The notes under the pieces were generated by a model. It was not told the origin of the DNA, ran no database searches, and was given only the letters and a program-made list of their open reading frames with translations. Below are positions 52,293-63,752 of a DNA stretch of 64,000 nt, piece after piece (position 1 is the stretch's first letter; the number at the start of each line of letters is the position of its first letter). The stretch lies in the NCBI RefSeq assembly GCF_010183535.1, contig NC_071328.1, positions 434,001-498,000 of the forward strand, written 5' to 3'. The translations under genes were made by a program, and so were the position numbers. The stretch comes from Caenorhabditis remanei (taxonomy: Eukaryota; Nematoda; Chromadorea; Rhabditida; Rhabditidae).

Positions 52293-54252
52293 TCAGATCT
52301 TGATACGCTTCTGGAATGCGACGTTGAAATCGTCGTTGAAGAGTTCGGTGCTTCGACGCTTTTTCTTGTTGGCGTGAGATTCGCCGGTGGCCACGTCGAG
52401 GTCCGTCAGCTCGTGGGTGTCTTCACGTGAGGGTTCCGGGGATGTTGAGGATGATGATGAGGAGGAAGAGGAGGACTGAAATTAAAAAGGGGTTTAGACA
52501 AAGTCTTAGGCTTTCGCTTAAACCCTGCATTTTTGGGTTAGACTTGGTTTTTAGGTATGATGGCTTAGACACCTCTAGAAAAGGTTTTAAGCTTAGGCTT
52601 CATGGATACTATGAGGTTTGTCTAGACTCTAGAAGACTTTGTCCTCGGACGTAAAAAAAGGGTTTAGGCCTAGGCTCAGTGGAATAGAATCCTTAGGCTT
52701 AGGCTTCATGGATACCATAAAAATGACCTAGCAGACTTGAAATAAAATGAAATTCAAGTTTCTGGGTTTTTTGCGGTCCCCATGGTCTAGTGATTACTTA
52801 CAGTATAGACTGGAACCTCTCGCCTCGCCGCCGCCAAGAAATATTCATCTCCGGGGAAAAATGAGCCAGGTCCGTGGATACTGGTCACCGGGTACGTCTC
52901 GTAAGAAGTCGTGCCCAATGGATCGCTTGCCAGTGGCATGTCACCTTCAGTCGCCGATTCAGACATGGAGCTACCGTACATCTCGTAGGATCCGTAGGAT
53001 GATGAGGAGTAACTTGATGAAGAGGATCCAGAAGACATCTCGTAGCCATGGAATGGTGCTGGAGACAATGAGGTCATTGTGCCGAAGCCACCTTGGATTT
53101 CAGTGGTGGTATACGGTTGATGACACCACAGCTCGTTTTGATGAGACATTTGATGATGATGGTGGGGATGCTCGTATTGAGAAAGGTCTTCCAGTCGGAA
53201 CTCGTCGACGTCCTCCTCGTAAAACGACACTTCCGACATATCGTAATCATCGTACTCCTCATCCGACGACGCCATGTCTTGTTCGCGGGATGTCGCCGGT
53301 TTTTTGGGCATTTTGAAGAGGTCCGATACGAAGTTTTTGATTAGAACTCTGAAAAAGAGAAACTCAAAATTAGCCTGTTTCCTCTATCAAATTTATATTT
53401 TCTGGTAGCAATAAACTAGATCTATATTTTTGTAGTTGACAACTTTCTTATATCTCCGCCCCCTTTTGAGATATGCGCCTTTAAAGATCGTCAGACCTCG
53501 CAGACACATGCCGCCTTACTTCAACGTGCCATATCTCCCTTGGGGAAGGTTGTACAAAAAAGTGATCAACTACAAAAATAGAGAGCTAAATTTGTTCTAC
53601 GAGACAAATATAAATATAATCTAATTAAACCGTAGGGAACACTGGTACAAGCTGTCTAAGTTAGTCCAATTTTTTTCAGGATTATTAGTTTTGAGTCAAT
53701 CCCCCACGGCGACCACGGCGCTCCTAACGGTTCAAATTTTTTCAAATTTTGGTATGCTATAATAGAAGACAAGGCCTTTATTTTTGTAGTTGACTATTTT
53801 TTGATAGCTCCGCCCACTTTTGAGATATGCGCCTTTAAATTATAACTACGATGGGTCCGGGCTCCTTGGCGCCCTCATCCGAGTTACTTTTTGGCGGCCT
53901 ATTTCAGGCGAAGGAACGATGGGGTAGAAAAGTTGTCAACTACAAAAATGAAGGACTAGTCTTGTTATATAACATATCAAAATTTTGGCAAGTTTTGATA
54001 AAGTATGGCATGGTTACACTCGGTCAAAGATAGCCGGCTAGCATGAAAACCCACTATCCCAGGCTTCATGTCGGCTGAGAGTCCATATTCCTACAGTACC
54101 CCTCCCACCAACACATACCTTTTTCGCATCGCCCTGCCTCCACACCCGGCTCGTTTCTTCTCCGACTTATCACTGCATTTGTGAAGTGCCACGTTGCACA
54201 AATGGCCGAAAATCTCCTCTGTCAGATCATTCAGCTTGTAAGTCATATTCAT
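52293..54252 (-). CDS. Unrecognised acidic/Ser-rich protein, possibly nuclear
   Basis: Three exons: 54119-54252, 52802-53348 and 52293-52475, in phase, giving 287 residues. Residues 1-65 are a conserved-looking, likely helical region (MNMTYKLNDLTEEIFGHL, then CGGRAMRKRVLIKNFVSDLF). Next comes an acidic stretch (SSDEEYDDYDMSEVSFYEED), a His cluster, and a Ser/Tyr/Gly-rich segment. A run of ten serines spans the last junction. The C-terminus is basic (NKKKRRSTELFNDDFNVAFQ), a candidate nuclear localisation signal. I do not recognise the family with certainty. The pattern GG-x3-RK-x-L(V/I)-x2-V in the N-terminal region weakly recalls the immediate-early-response (IER2/IER5) N-terminus; this is speculative. 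The start follows an acceptor (TTTTTCAG) three bases upstream, consistent with trans-splicing. Intron 1 holds a family A foldback and intron 2 TTAGGC-like words. Confidence 0.7.
52490..52740. repeat. Telomere-like TTAGGC words in an intron
   Basis: Degenerate TTAGGC/TTAGG units (CTTAGGCTTAGGCTTCATGG, GTTTAGGCCTAGGCTCAGTG) with GGTATGATGGCTTAGACACC. The same words recur at 54420-54790. TTAGGC is the nematode telomere repeat. These islands are diverged and internal. Confidence 0.6.
53395..53612. repeat. Family A foldback (intron 1 of the 287-residue gene)
   Basis: GTAGTTGACAACTTTCTTAT and TTTTGAGATATGCGCCTTTA on the left, and GTACAAAAAAGTGATCAACT on the right. The right arm is more diverged. 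A second copy follows at 53770-53975 (CTCCGCCCACTTTTGAGATA...AAAGTTGTCAACTACAAAAA). Confidence 0.7.
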
Positions 54253-54419
54253 TATCTGAAAAATATCAGAGTTATACATGGAGAAAGTACATTTATAATT
54301 TTATAAGACGACGGCTGAAATTTTTGACTTTGAAAGTGAAAAGGGGCAAAAGTACATCGCACTTTGAGAGTGTGGGGATTCTGACTTTTCTTATGACGTG
54401 GCATGGCTACAGTAGGCCA

Positions 54420-54830
54420 GAGAGGCCCTTAGGCTTAGGGAAGACGGCATTTTTTTTAGTTTAGGCTTTGTGTAAGGTTGACTAGAAGCCTTAGGCTTAG
54501 GCGTACACCCAACTGGAAGTATTTTGAGGTTTAGACTCCTCTTAGGCTGAGAAAACTGGAATATTAAGTCTAGAGTGATCCTATGTGGCTTAGACAGAAA
54601 GTAGAAGCTTTAGGCTTAGGCTTATACCCTACATTTTCGGGTATAGGCTTAGTGTTAAGGTATGATGGCTTAGACACCCCTAGAAAAGGTCTTAAGCTTA
54701 GGCTTCGTGGATACCATTAGATTTTTTCTAGCTGAGACTTTTGTTCCCAGAAATAGAAAACGTCTTAGGCTTTGGTTTCAAAGATCCCACTAGACTAGAC
54801 TGGGCCTACCATATCCAGGAAGCCTACGAG
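54420..54830 (+). repeat. Telomere-like TTAGGC island
   Basis: Many TTAGGC and near-TTAGGC words (GCCCTTAGGCTTAGGGAAGA, GCCTTAGGCTTAGGCGTACA, AGCTTTAGGCTTAGGCTTAT) are mixed with GTATGATGGCTTAGACACCC, which also occurs at 52555. They are not in pure tandem. Confidence 0.65.
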
Positions 54831-56366
54831 ACCGAGACCTAGCTATACCTACCGTAATCTTTCTAGACCTACGCTTCTACTGACTAGCTCTTCTACCTCT
54901 TCTAGTCCTAGGGCATACTGTAGTTATGTCTTTTCCTTGACACCTCTAATTCTTTGTCCTTTTTTGCTATCTGGGTGGGCCATACATTATAACACAACAA
55001 TTTCCCATTCCTCCTTTTCATCGCTTTTTTCTCACGCCAGTTTGTCTAGGCTGGTCAGAAGTAGAAGACACATTTTGTGTCAATTGGTCACCTAGTAGTA
55101 GTATGCTGTCTCTCAAAAATAACTAAAGAGAGAGAGAGAGAGATAAATGAATGCACTTTGCTCTCTCTCCTTCCTACTCTCTCGTTTTCACTATAACAGC
55201 ACAATGATGTGTTTTTTTTTGTGTGTCCCCCCACCAACCCTATGAAGAAGAAGAAGAAGAAGGGAATGTAAACGGCAAGGCCAACTGCGCCCCAACGAGA
55301 AAATGGAGAAAGAAGAAGTGATGGGGGGAAGGGGAGGGGAGGCCTCCGCCACACTATGTGTATACGCTGTGTGCTATAGCGAGCGCGCGCGCGCAGCGGC
55401 GCACAAGGCCACCCCTCCCCGGTCTCTGACTGTCTCATCGTTGGATCTCTAGGTGCCCCGACTGTCTGGGTGCCTCCACGGTGTCATGTGATGTCTTGTG
55501 TAATGACGAGTGGTGGCCTCCTCGATTCGTACGGTCTCTCGTCTCTATACATTCGACGACGGCCCGAGGCAAGCAACCCGACGGCGGCCCAACCAACCAA
55601 CCAACACAGCCTCCCTTCAATTTGATGTCGACGGAGAGGAAAGAAGTGGGAAAGAAGAATCGCGAAAAGGGGTACTGGGGATGAAAGACAACGTCTTCTT
55701 CGTCGGAGAAGTCGTCGAAGAAGGATCGGAGATTCGAATCATCACATGGAGAGGGGGCTCCTGCGGTTCTGATTGAACTACTAATTGAACTTTTCTGCCA
55801 AATGAAAAACCGCAAAAAGTTTAGTTTATCTTTACACTTTTCATGAGGAACGGCCGGCTTGTTTATCGACATCATGACGTATTTCCTGGGGGAAACCCCC
55901 CAGCAGACTATTAATAGGAGGACGAGACCTGGAAATGAAAAAGAGAGAGAGAAATGTTTATCAGTTTATTTATTTTTTCGAACGGGTGGTCCTGAAACGA
56001 TAGGTACAGTAGTACACCCAAAAGAAAAGAGTGAATGAATGACTTTATTAGGAGAAAGGGTTGTGGAACAAAGGAAACTGAAAAAAACTTTGGATTTCGT
56101 TATTTAGCTGTAGGCTTTAGGCTATAAGATATTAGCTTCGAATTTTAGACAGAATGGGTAGATAAATTTTTGTAGTTTTACATCTGGATCCAGATTCCAA
56201 AATTTCTGAGTTATTTCAGCGGTCTGAAGTTTAAAAACTGTTAATATACCGTTAGATGGTGTTTAGGTTTAATAAAAAAGCCACTCAAGCACGTTTTATT
56301 GTTGGGAAAAAAATTCAGATAAAGATGGTAGGACTAGCCAAACCTTAAAACGAAAAAAAAACGGTA

Positions 56367-56535
56367 GAAGTGTGTTTCTGTCTGTTTATGGGGGTGTCTA
56401 GATGTCCGTAAGTCAAAAATGGGTGAAAACGCGTTGCATGCGCCCAATCATTTTTTCAGCAAAAAAAAAGTGTCAAAGACGCGTCTAGTTATGCAATTCT
56501 CAATATTCGTCAAAACGCGTGAAACGCGCGCCAGT
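56367..56535 (+). repeat. Direct duplication, copy 1
   Basis: Shares with 57871-58040 the order: TGTCTGTTTATGGGGGTGTC, TAGATGTCCG, GTGAAAACGCGTTG, GTCAAAGACGCGTCTA, ATTCTCAAT, and AAACGCGT...CGCGCCAGTC. The two copies are about 1.5 kb apart in the same orientation. Confidence 0.8.
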
Positions 56536-57870
56536 CACCAATATAGATAAATCCGTGATTTTAGGACTAGCCAAACCTTGAAAACACATGTTTTACGGTT
56601 TCTATGAAAACGCGTCAAAGGTACACCAGCCAGTTTTTATTTGGATAAAGGATATTCCTTTACCCGGTCTTAACAGATTTTTTAGTTTTATTGAAAATAT
56701 GGTCATTTTATTTAGTTGGATAAGATCCAAAGTTTCAAAATGTTCAAGAAATTAACGCGTCTAAAATACTAGGTGGCAACTTTGATGGAATTTGGCCTTA
56801 GTCAAAACTTTAAATTTCAGATTTCCATTTTACCAGTTGAGCCTAACGCTATAGATACCTTACCTATCTTCTCACCTGATCTCAGACACAATTCAAACTT
56901 TTTGATTAAAGTTTGAATGTTTTAGAGCGCTATAACTGCAGACTTCCATTCTCACAATTCCCATGTCTAAGCAAAGTTTTCTATTTTCTGTTAATTCTAT
57001 AAGTTTTCTATGTCCGTCTGTGAGTTCGAGTGTGTAGATGTCCAATTACTTCAAGAAGTCGAATTTGTCTACTAAAAATTTTTGAATGTGAATCGATTCT
57101 AGGTCTGGCTTATGTAATATTCTAGTGAGATACCGTCTCTTATCTTTCCATCCGTCATGGTTACCAGATGTTCACTTTTCAACAATTAAAAAAGTTAAGT
57201 CTAGACTTCAAGTTCTTAACCGTCCTAAGAATACCATGGAACTTGACAAAACTGATATAAAAGTTTCAGAAAACGTACCGTTTCTTCTATTATGGTATTA
57301 AAACTTCCATCTTTTATATATTTTTTTGAAAGTCAAGTTTAAGCCTGAGTATTCACGTTTTGACAAGCCTAAGAATCCAGTGAAACCCTTCTTGATTGTT
57401 GTTCTCTTGTCTGTCAGTCCAGATGCCTCTCAATTTTTTCATTTTCTAACACAAACATGTCCAAGGCGCGCCATAAATGTCTGTCTGTGTGTCCTTTCCA
57501 AAATCACCCTGCCTTGTCCCTCTGTGTGTCTGTTTGTCCAATTTCACAACACTTGGCACTGTGCCAACTTTCCTCTGTCGTTTCTTTCAACTGATAAGAC
57601 AAGATTTTTTTTTGAAATTCACAAACCTATTTTCTCCATCCGTCCAAATCCAGTAGCCGTGTCACATCATCATTATCCTGCAAAAAAAAATAAAATTTTC
57701 AGCTCTCTCTCTATTTTCAGACACACAGCTGCTGGCTGGCAGGTGTTTACCAGAGGCTTCGCCAGCCACCAGCCACAGTAGACTAGTTCTGTTGACTCAC
57801 TCACACGAGGGAAGAGAGAGAGAGAGAGACGGAAAATGTATTTCGCAATATGTTTTTTCCCAAAAAAACC

Positions 57871-58040
57871 GAAATGTGTGTCTCTGTCTGTTTATCGGGG
57901 TGTCTAGATGTCCGCAACTCAAAAAATGCGTGAAAACGCGTTGAAGGTGCCCCAGTCACATTTTCCTCAGCTTAAATGGGTCAAAGACGCGTCTAATTAG
58001 GCGATTCTCAATTTTAGTGAAAACGCGTCAAAGGTGCACC
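57871..58040 (+). repeat. Direct duplication, copy 2
   Basis: Matches 56367-56535 over its length with scattered differences (CTGTCTGTTTATCGGGGTGT, GTCAAAGACGCGTCTAATTA, AACGCGTCAAAGGTGCACCA). It carries two of the dispersed CGCG...CCAG motifs. Confidence 0.8.
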
Positions 58041-58079
58041 AGTCTCAAAATTTACTGTGAAACATGAAAACAAATTTTT

Positions 58080-58380
58080 GTCTGGGGCGCCTCGGGCGCC
58101 ATTGAGTGGAAATTTGGAACGTTAGAGTCCCGAAACCTAGGAAATTCAATTTTTATGGAAACGCGTCCGAGTCGCGCCAGCCAATGTTCATTTCATCTGT
58201 TTAACGCTCAAAAATCCGCCAAAGGCATCCCAGCTAACGCTGCTTGAGTGTTTTTCTAACGTCCTAAAACGCGCGCAAGGCGCGCCAGCCACACATTTTT
58301 CAAAAAGACGCGTACACGACGCCCCAGACAACACTTCTAATCAGTTTTCCAAAAACGCGTCAACGTCACGCCAGCCTCCT
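58080..58380 (+). repeat. Cluster of CGCG...GCGCCAG motifs
   Basis: At least six copies in 300 bp, for example ACGCGTCCGAGTCGCGCCAG (58160), ACGCGCGCAAGGCGCGCCAG (58266) and ACGCGTCAACGTCACGCCAG (58355). All are in the same orientation and spaced about 45-60 bp. Confidence 0.8.
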
Positions 58381-59269
58381 CGACTCACCGATTCCATTAC
58401 ACCTGTCTGCTCTTGTGCTCCTCTCAGCTGCCGCCATTACAGTAATCCGCATCTGAAAATTTTCACTTTTTTCAATTTCATTTTTCGATTATGCTACAGT
58501 ATACTGGCTATACATTACTGCAACAATTCATATAGCGACCGGAGGCGGATGAGTCATACGGTAGATAAGAGAATTGGAGCATAGAGAGAGAGAGAGACGT
58601 CATCAGGAGAGAGACAGAGAGGGAAGACAAAAAGTACGTATGTGTCCATTATCAGTCGAGGGGAAACAGCGGGGGAGGAAGGAGAGGAAGGAATTTTTCG
58701 AAAATTAATAAAAAAAGGGTAAAAGGGAGAGAAATGGCGGGAAATTTGAAAGAAATTCATAAGAGTCGTTATAAATAGAGCCGCGCCAGAGGTGCACCAG
58801 CGACCCATCCCACCAAATTTCCAAGTTTTTATAGTTTGGTACTTAAGTGCAAAAAGCGCATCGAGCGCGCCAGACAAGAAAAAAAAAGAATTACTATACG
58901 TGAGACGGATGAGATTAACATTATCTGACGTTCCTTTGAAGCGTTTTCATAGTAATTACATTTTCGAGGTTTCGAGACTCTGACGTCCTATAATAACGGA
59001 ACTATTCTGATATCCAACCAGGGTCTGGCACGCCTTTGATAGACAGCTCAGTTTACATGAAATTTCAAAAAATGTTGATGAAAACGCTTCTGATAGTTGG
59101 GCTTCAAGACATACGGAAGTGTATACAGATATGGAGAGCGCTCCAGAGGTGCACCAGACAAAGCAGTCGAAAAACATTATTCTCATGACAGCAAAGCGGA
59201 ATTTCAAACAAAATTAGATGCGTTGTTAACACTACAAGCAAGCACCACAATGGCAGATTTTGAGTTTTC

Positions 59270-59512
59270 TTATTAAAGTCTCGATTTTTGTAATTGACCG
59301 TTTTTCGATAGCTCTGCAGGTTTTTGAGAAATGCGCCAAAGCTTTAAAGACACGTCATTAAACCTGAGGGAAAGAGAAACACGGAGGTGAGAGGGCGCAG
59401 AGAAGCAGACAATTTAAAGGCTCATAACTTCTAAGAGTTGAGAGATATCTAAAAATTGTCAACTATAAACATGGAGATTACAGCTAGATCTACAGGAAAA
59501 ACATAAATTTGA
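59270..59512. repeat. Family A foldback (degenerate)
   Basis: TTTTTGTAATTGACCGTTTT and CGATAGCTCTGCAGG on the left; GATATCTAAAAATTGTCAAC and CTAGATCTACAGG on the right. The interior has GAGAGGGCGCAGAGAAGCAG. Confidence 0.65.
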
Positions 59513-59628
59513 GGAAGTGGGAAATTAGTAAACGGTAAAATTTTCCATTGTTCAAATGAAAACTTATTGTGATAACTACATGAAGGTGTGGAGATGCTAC
59601 AAACGACTCAAGAATGTGAGCCTTGGTA

Positions 59629-59838
59629 CTTTCAAGTTCGTAGATTCCGAATCTAAAATAAAATTCTGCTGAATCCTTCTGTGAGCCGAGTTAAGTTATG
59701 ACCCGTCAAACTTTCTCTATACTTAAGCTTTTACCGTGTGACACGCGGTTTTCTACTTTTCCAACGTCATAACTCGGCTCACAGAGGAATTTAGTATAAT
59801 TTGATTTCAGATTCGGAATCTACGGGCTTGAAAGTATC
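59629..59838. repeat. Long hairpin
   Basis: The left arm (TTCAAGTTCGTAGATTCCGA, TGAGCCGAGTTAAGTTATGA) and right arm (TCATAACTCGGCTCACAGAG, TCGGAATCTACGGGCTTGAA) are reverse complements with few mismatches. Arms are about 85 bp with a loop of about 40 bp. Confidence 0.85.
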
Positions 59839-60559
59839 TGGGGCCAAATTCTCGAGTAGTTTGCAGCAATCAATAGAACAAGATAACAAAGAAAAACCAA
59901 TATTTTTTTTCAATAAATTTGAAAACTTCCATGGAAAAACAACGTTAGAATCCCAAAATTTGGAAAAAGTCGATAAATTGTGTCGCCCGCTCACACACTC
60001 ACTCACTCACACACATTTTGCATGTCATCATTATTTTGGTGGCAGACTGATTGGGGTTGGTCAGAAAGAATTTGTGTTGAGAAAACAACAAAAAATTACA
60101 CGAGATATTGAAGAGAGAGAGAGAGAGAAGAGAATCTTGAATGAAGAAAGTGGGTTTGATGTCTATCTATATGTCACTCGTTCTCCTTTTTCAATAGGGA
60201 ATAGTGTGAATTTGATTTGTTTGAGAAGTAAAGGAAAGTATTGAGGATGGAGGAGAAAGGAAGAGGGAGAATAGATATAAGGAATTGGAAAATGGGTGAC
60301 GAAATAGGAAGTGGTTGTTGGAAGTAAAGAGAATAATGGATTCCGCGGTCTAGAAGCACAGAACTGTCCGAACAGGTTTAAGATTTTTTTCCGCCTAGAG
60401 GATTAGCTCGAAAAACTAACAAAAAAGGGGACCTAACACGGTCAAAGCTCCAAAAACTGAGCAAAACTGCCTAAAAACCCAAAAAAAGAGGTGAAAACCT
60501 ACAAAAAGAAGTAACGACGCACCTACAGTATAAATTGTGTTTAAACCATACATAGCAAA

Positions 60560-60785
60560 GATAGAGCTTCATTTTTGTAGTTGACAACTTTTTTGTACGG
60601 ACACTCCCTAGAGAGTTACATAACGACAAAGTAATTTATCCCTCAAATCGACCAACTTCAGTGTAAAATAGTGCGATTTTTGAGCTGACGTCTCAAAATG
60701 ACCATAACTCTCTACGGATTGCTCGTACAAAAAAGTTTTGAACTATAAAAATGAAGCTCTACCTTTGTTATATATGGTTTATACA
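60560..60785. repeat. Family A variant foldback
   Basis: Left: TAGTTGACAACTTTTTTGTA, CGGACACTCCCTAGAGAGTT. Right: ATAACTCTCTACGGATTGCT, CGTACAAAAAAGTTTTGAAC. This is the same variant as the outer arms at 41570-42115. Confidence 0.7.
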
Positions 60786-63222
60786 TAATTTACTTGATGG
60801 GACAACCAGTATTACCATGACACACTCACAAAATTGATAAATTTCAACTAAAAACCGCAATTTTGGGTGAAAATTTGGATAGGTCCGCTGTTTTAGGACA
60901 TTATAAGTCCCCAAAACTCGAAAATTCATATTTTATAGAAACACGTCAAACGGTAACGTTCAAAAAAGAAAATTTTAAAAATCTCCAAGACCACCATTTT
61001 TAGCAACTCAAACTCACTGGAAATGAATTTACGACCTCTAGCTAAAGAGTGATTTTAGAAGAATCCTGTTTTAAACGAAAACTAAACAAGTAAAGCGTCC
61101 AGAATGTGGTCTTGATATCTCCACCTCAAAATAACATAGCGGGAAGTGAATGGAGGGATATAAGAAGGATATTGACCCAACTGAACATTACACACACTCA
61201 CTCACACAAGAAACATAATGAATGGTGGTGTGTGTCGTGAGATTTCTATCAGGATTTTAGTTGGGAACTACTTTTTTCTGAAGAAAAGGAGGTGGAAAAC
61301 GCATTTCTCAGAAAAGTGCATTAATGCAGGCCCTAAAACGTTAAAGCTGAGAAAGTTTAGAAGCATGGCATGCCTATGATTCTACCACCAGCCAAACCGT
61401 TCGTATCAGAAATGGTATGAGCCACATCGCCCTGCACAAGGAATGCCGAACACTAAAAACTGAAACTTGTAAAAATGCATTTGGAGTGCGTGTCTGACAT
61501 TCTCTATAACCTGATGGTGTACAAATCTTGCAAAAACCGCCTACTTTTGATTAAAACGGTGCAAACCGACGACCGGTAAAGTTTCCGTTGAAAAAAAGGT
61601 ATAGATTGTATAAAGTTTCAGAAAAAACGATCGAAATGTATAAATCAACATGTATAACCTAACATCTACGCTATGAACTAACTCTCTCCCCAAAAATAAG
61701 TCGCCAATCGATTTTTGTCTAGAAATACAAGGGGCACAAAACACAACCATAGAAAAGAAAAAAAGAATGTTGTGTCATGATGACATCTCTCTCTCTGAAT
61801 TGTTCTCGACGACCCCTCTCCCCGCTCTTCTGACACACAACGTATCAAATAATAAATATTCGGAGAGTTTATTGCTGCTGATGTTACAGGGAGAAAAATG
61901 GTGCAATTTTATGGTTGGAGGAGGATGGAAACAATTGCAAAATGAAGAAGATGGAGAGGAAGGCTACGGAGAGTTACCATGGAAAATTTGGATTTATGGG
62001 AATTTTCTGAAGAAAAAACATAGAAAAAGATCTAGATGTTGTCATTGCAAGATATCTGGATAAACGAATAGACAGACCGATATTAATACAGTTTCATAAT
62101 TGTAAATAGGAAAATTGTGTTCAAGATGTACCCGTAGACATAAAAAGTGTTTGAACAAATGGATAAACAGACAAACATCTAGTGACTAGCTACCTAATTA
62201 AACTGATGTAATTGAAAACTTGGATAGTTTCCAATACTTTCGAAAACGTGAGACGATTTGGAATAGGATGCACAAACTAACTAAACATACTGCTCATTTT
62301 GATCAAAACGTGTTCACAGACAACATACGGGTGGGAGAGAGCTGACAGGCTATATACAGTTTAGGTAGCCAGGTATCCGGACACTTGGATTATTTGACTC
62401 ACATCTTACAACTAGCAAATTTGGATTTGAATTGTAAAAGTTCAAAACTTATGGATGATATTGAAAATTGTAAAAGTGATCAGAGTTACTACGAATAAAT
62501 AAATTCTTGTGACTGGACTTATTGGAATAGACAGGCGACGCCAAACCATCGTGGTCATTGAGTTTGACATAAGAGTTATCTATGTTTGGTTTTATTTTGT
62601 CAAAGTAACAAATTTGAGGGTTAAAGTGTAGTTTTGTAACTGAAGATCCGGATAGACAGACAGACAGATATCCGGATAATGATTATGTGGAGAGAGTGTA
62701 ATAATTAATCAGTTTTCTTTAATTTTGAAGCTCCTTTTTCTCGTATACCATGCCTCGAGGGCGAAAACTGAATATATATTTGGAATCAGCGTTTTCTCAG
62801 CTTTCCAATGATATAAGTCACATCTCATATTTCCAAACTGATTTCATGACGTTCCGTTGTGAGTAAGAGCAGCTCAAGACTAAATTTGGTTAAACCTTAG
62901 AGTAAAACAACAACCTAAACTATTCAAACGGTCTCTACGGTCAAAAATTGTACGATGTTAAAAAAAAGTATTCGTAGAAGAGGCAAAAGAAGGGAATGAA
63001 GTGAAAAGGAAACGAAAAACGGGAACATATAAATATATGAATGTACTGGGAAAAAGGAGACACACAAAACATAGATACATACAAACATGAACAATAGACA
63101 AAAATTTAGAGAAGGGAGGGAGAGAAATTGAAAAGGAGAAGAAGAAGGAGAAGGAAATGATGAATTGGTGAAAAATGGAAATGGGATATGTATGTAGGAG
63201 AAGTTAGGAGTGGTTACTATAA

Positions 63223-63655
63223 ATACCGTAAAAACTGTAATATAGGCGCATGCGCTTCTATTTTTCAACCCCCTTCTGAAAGTGCGCCTCTATTACAGGG
63301 GCGCCTCTAATAGAGGGTGCGCCTCTATTTTTCAACCTGCCCGTTTGGCTATTTTTTAAAACTTTTAAGTCATTAATATTCAATCAAACTAACATTTTTC
63401 TGGCAAAATTACTCAAATATCCTGAAATTTGCAGTACTTTGAACAAAAAAGTTAGGTTTAATTGTTTTTTTTTCACGAACTTTGAAAATGAATGATTGAA
63501 AAACAGAAAAATATCTCAAGCATATTAAGGGGGCGCCTCTATTAGAGGGTGCGCCACTATTATTCAAAGCGACTATCAGGGGGCGCCTCTATTAGAGGGG
63601 CGCCTCTAATAAAGGGGCGCTTCTATTACAGTTTTTACGGTATACGGATTTAGAG
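63223..63655. repeat. Foldback MITE, family C
   Basis: Ends TACCGTAAAAACTGTAATAT (left) and ATTACAGTTTTTACGGTATA (right). Inside are several GGGGCGCCTCTATTAGAGG palindromic units on both sides of an AT-rich centre. Its right end touches the reading frame that follows the putative signal-peptide exon. Confidence 0.85.
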
Positions 63656-63752
63656 TGGAGATCTGAAATTCACAGAGTTTGACTCTGGCCATTCCGTTAG
63701 CCGAAACGCTTACTGTCAAGCAGCTCAATACCCACAATATTCCGAATCGCAT
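63606..63752 (-). CDS. Possible first exon of a secreted or membrane protein (partial)
   Basis: From ATG at 63750-63752 the frame reads MRFGILWVLSCLTVSVSANG, a convincing signal peptide (Arg, hydrophobic core, cleavage after SVSA or similar). It then runs MARVKLCEFQIS and on into the family C repeat, stopping at 63606. A good donor (GACA/GTAAGCG) at 63713 would end the exon after 13 codons in phase 0. The rest of the gene would then lie to the left, but no matching exon was found within several kb. It may be a real gene with a distant second exon, a gene broken by the repeat insertion, or chance. Confidence 0.25.
   Translation of the reverse strand: MRFGILWVLSCLTVSVSANGMARVKLCEFQISTLNPYTVKTVIEAPLY

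Larger units (their letters stand above)
54256..63605. other. Long region without a supported gene
   Basis: Contents in order: telomere-like TTAGGC words (54420-54790); a GC/CT-rich promoter-like stretch with (AG)n and CGCGCGCGCG (55080-55760), probably the upstream region of the 287-residue gene; a ~170 bp direct duplication (56367-56535 and 57871-58040); about a dozen CGCG...GCACCAG motifs (56430-59150); a hairpin at 59629-59838; family A foldbacks at 59270-59512 and 60560-60785; AT-rich DNA with (AG)n at 60110; and a family C foldback (63223-63655). Open frames of 60-150 codons occur but show no domain and no consistent splice phase. Confidence 0.6.

Noticed and set aside
55435..55875. A 146-codon minus-strand frame
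   Set aside because: It covers the GC/CT-rich promoter-like stretch, is overlapped by other frames, and shows no splice signals linking it to the gene at 52293-54252.
57326..57781. A 151-codon plus-strand frame
   Set aside because: The composition is non-coding-like, it contains a GTCTGTCTG tract and a CGCGCCA motif, and no domain is visible.
61767..62063. A 98-codon plus-strand frame
   Set aside because: No domain, no splice partners and low-complexity ends; isolated in AT-rich DNA.
62924..63268. A hydrophobic 114-codon minus-strand frame
   Set aside because: It is a translation of a GA/CT-rich low-complexity tract and runs into the family C repeat.
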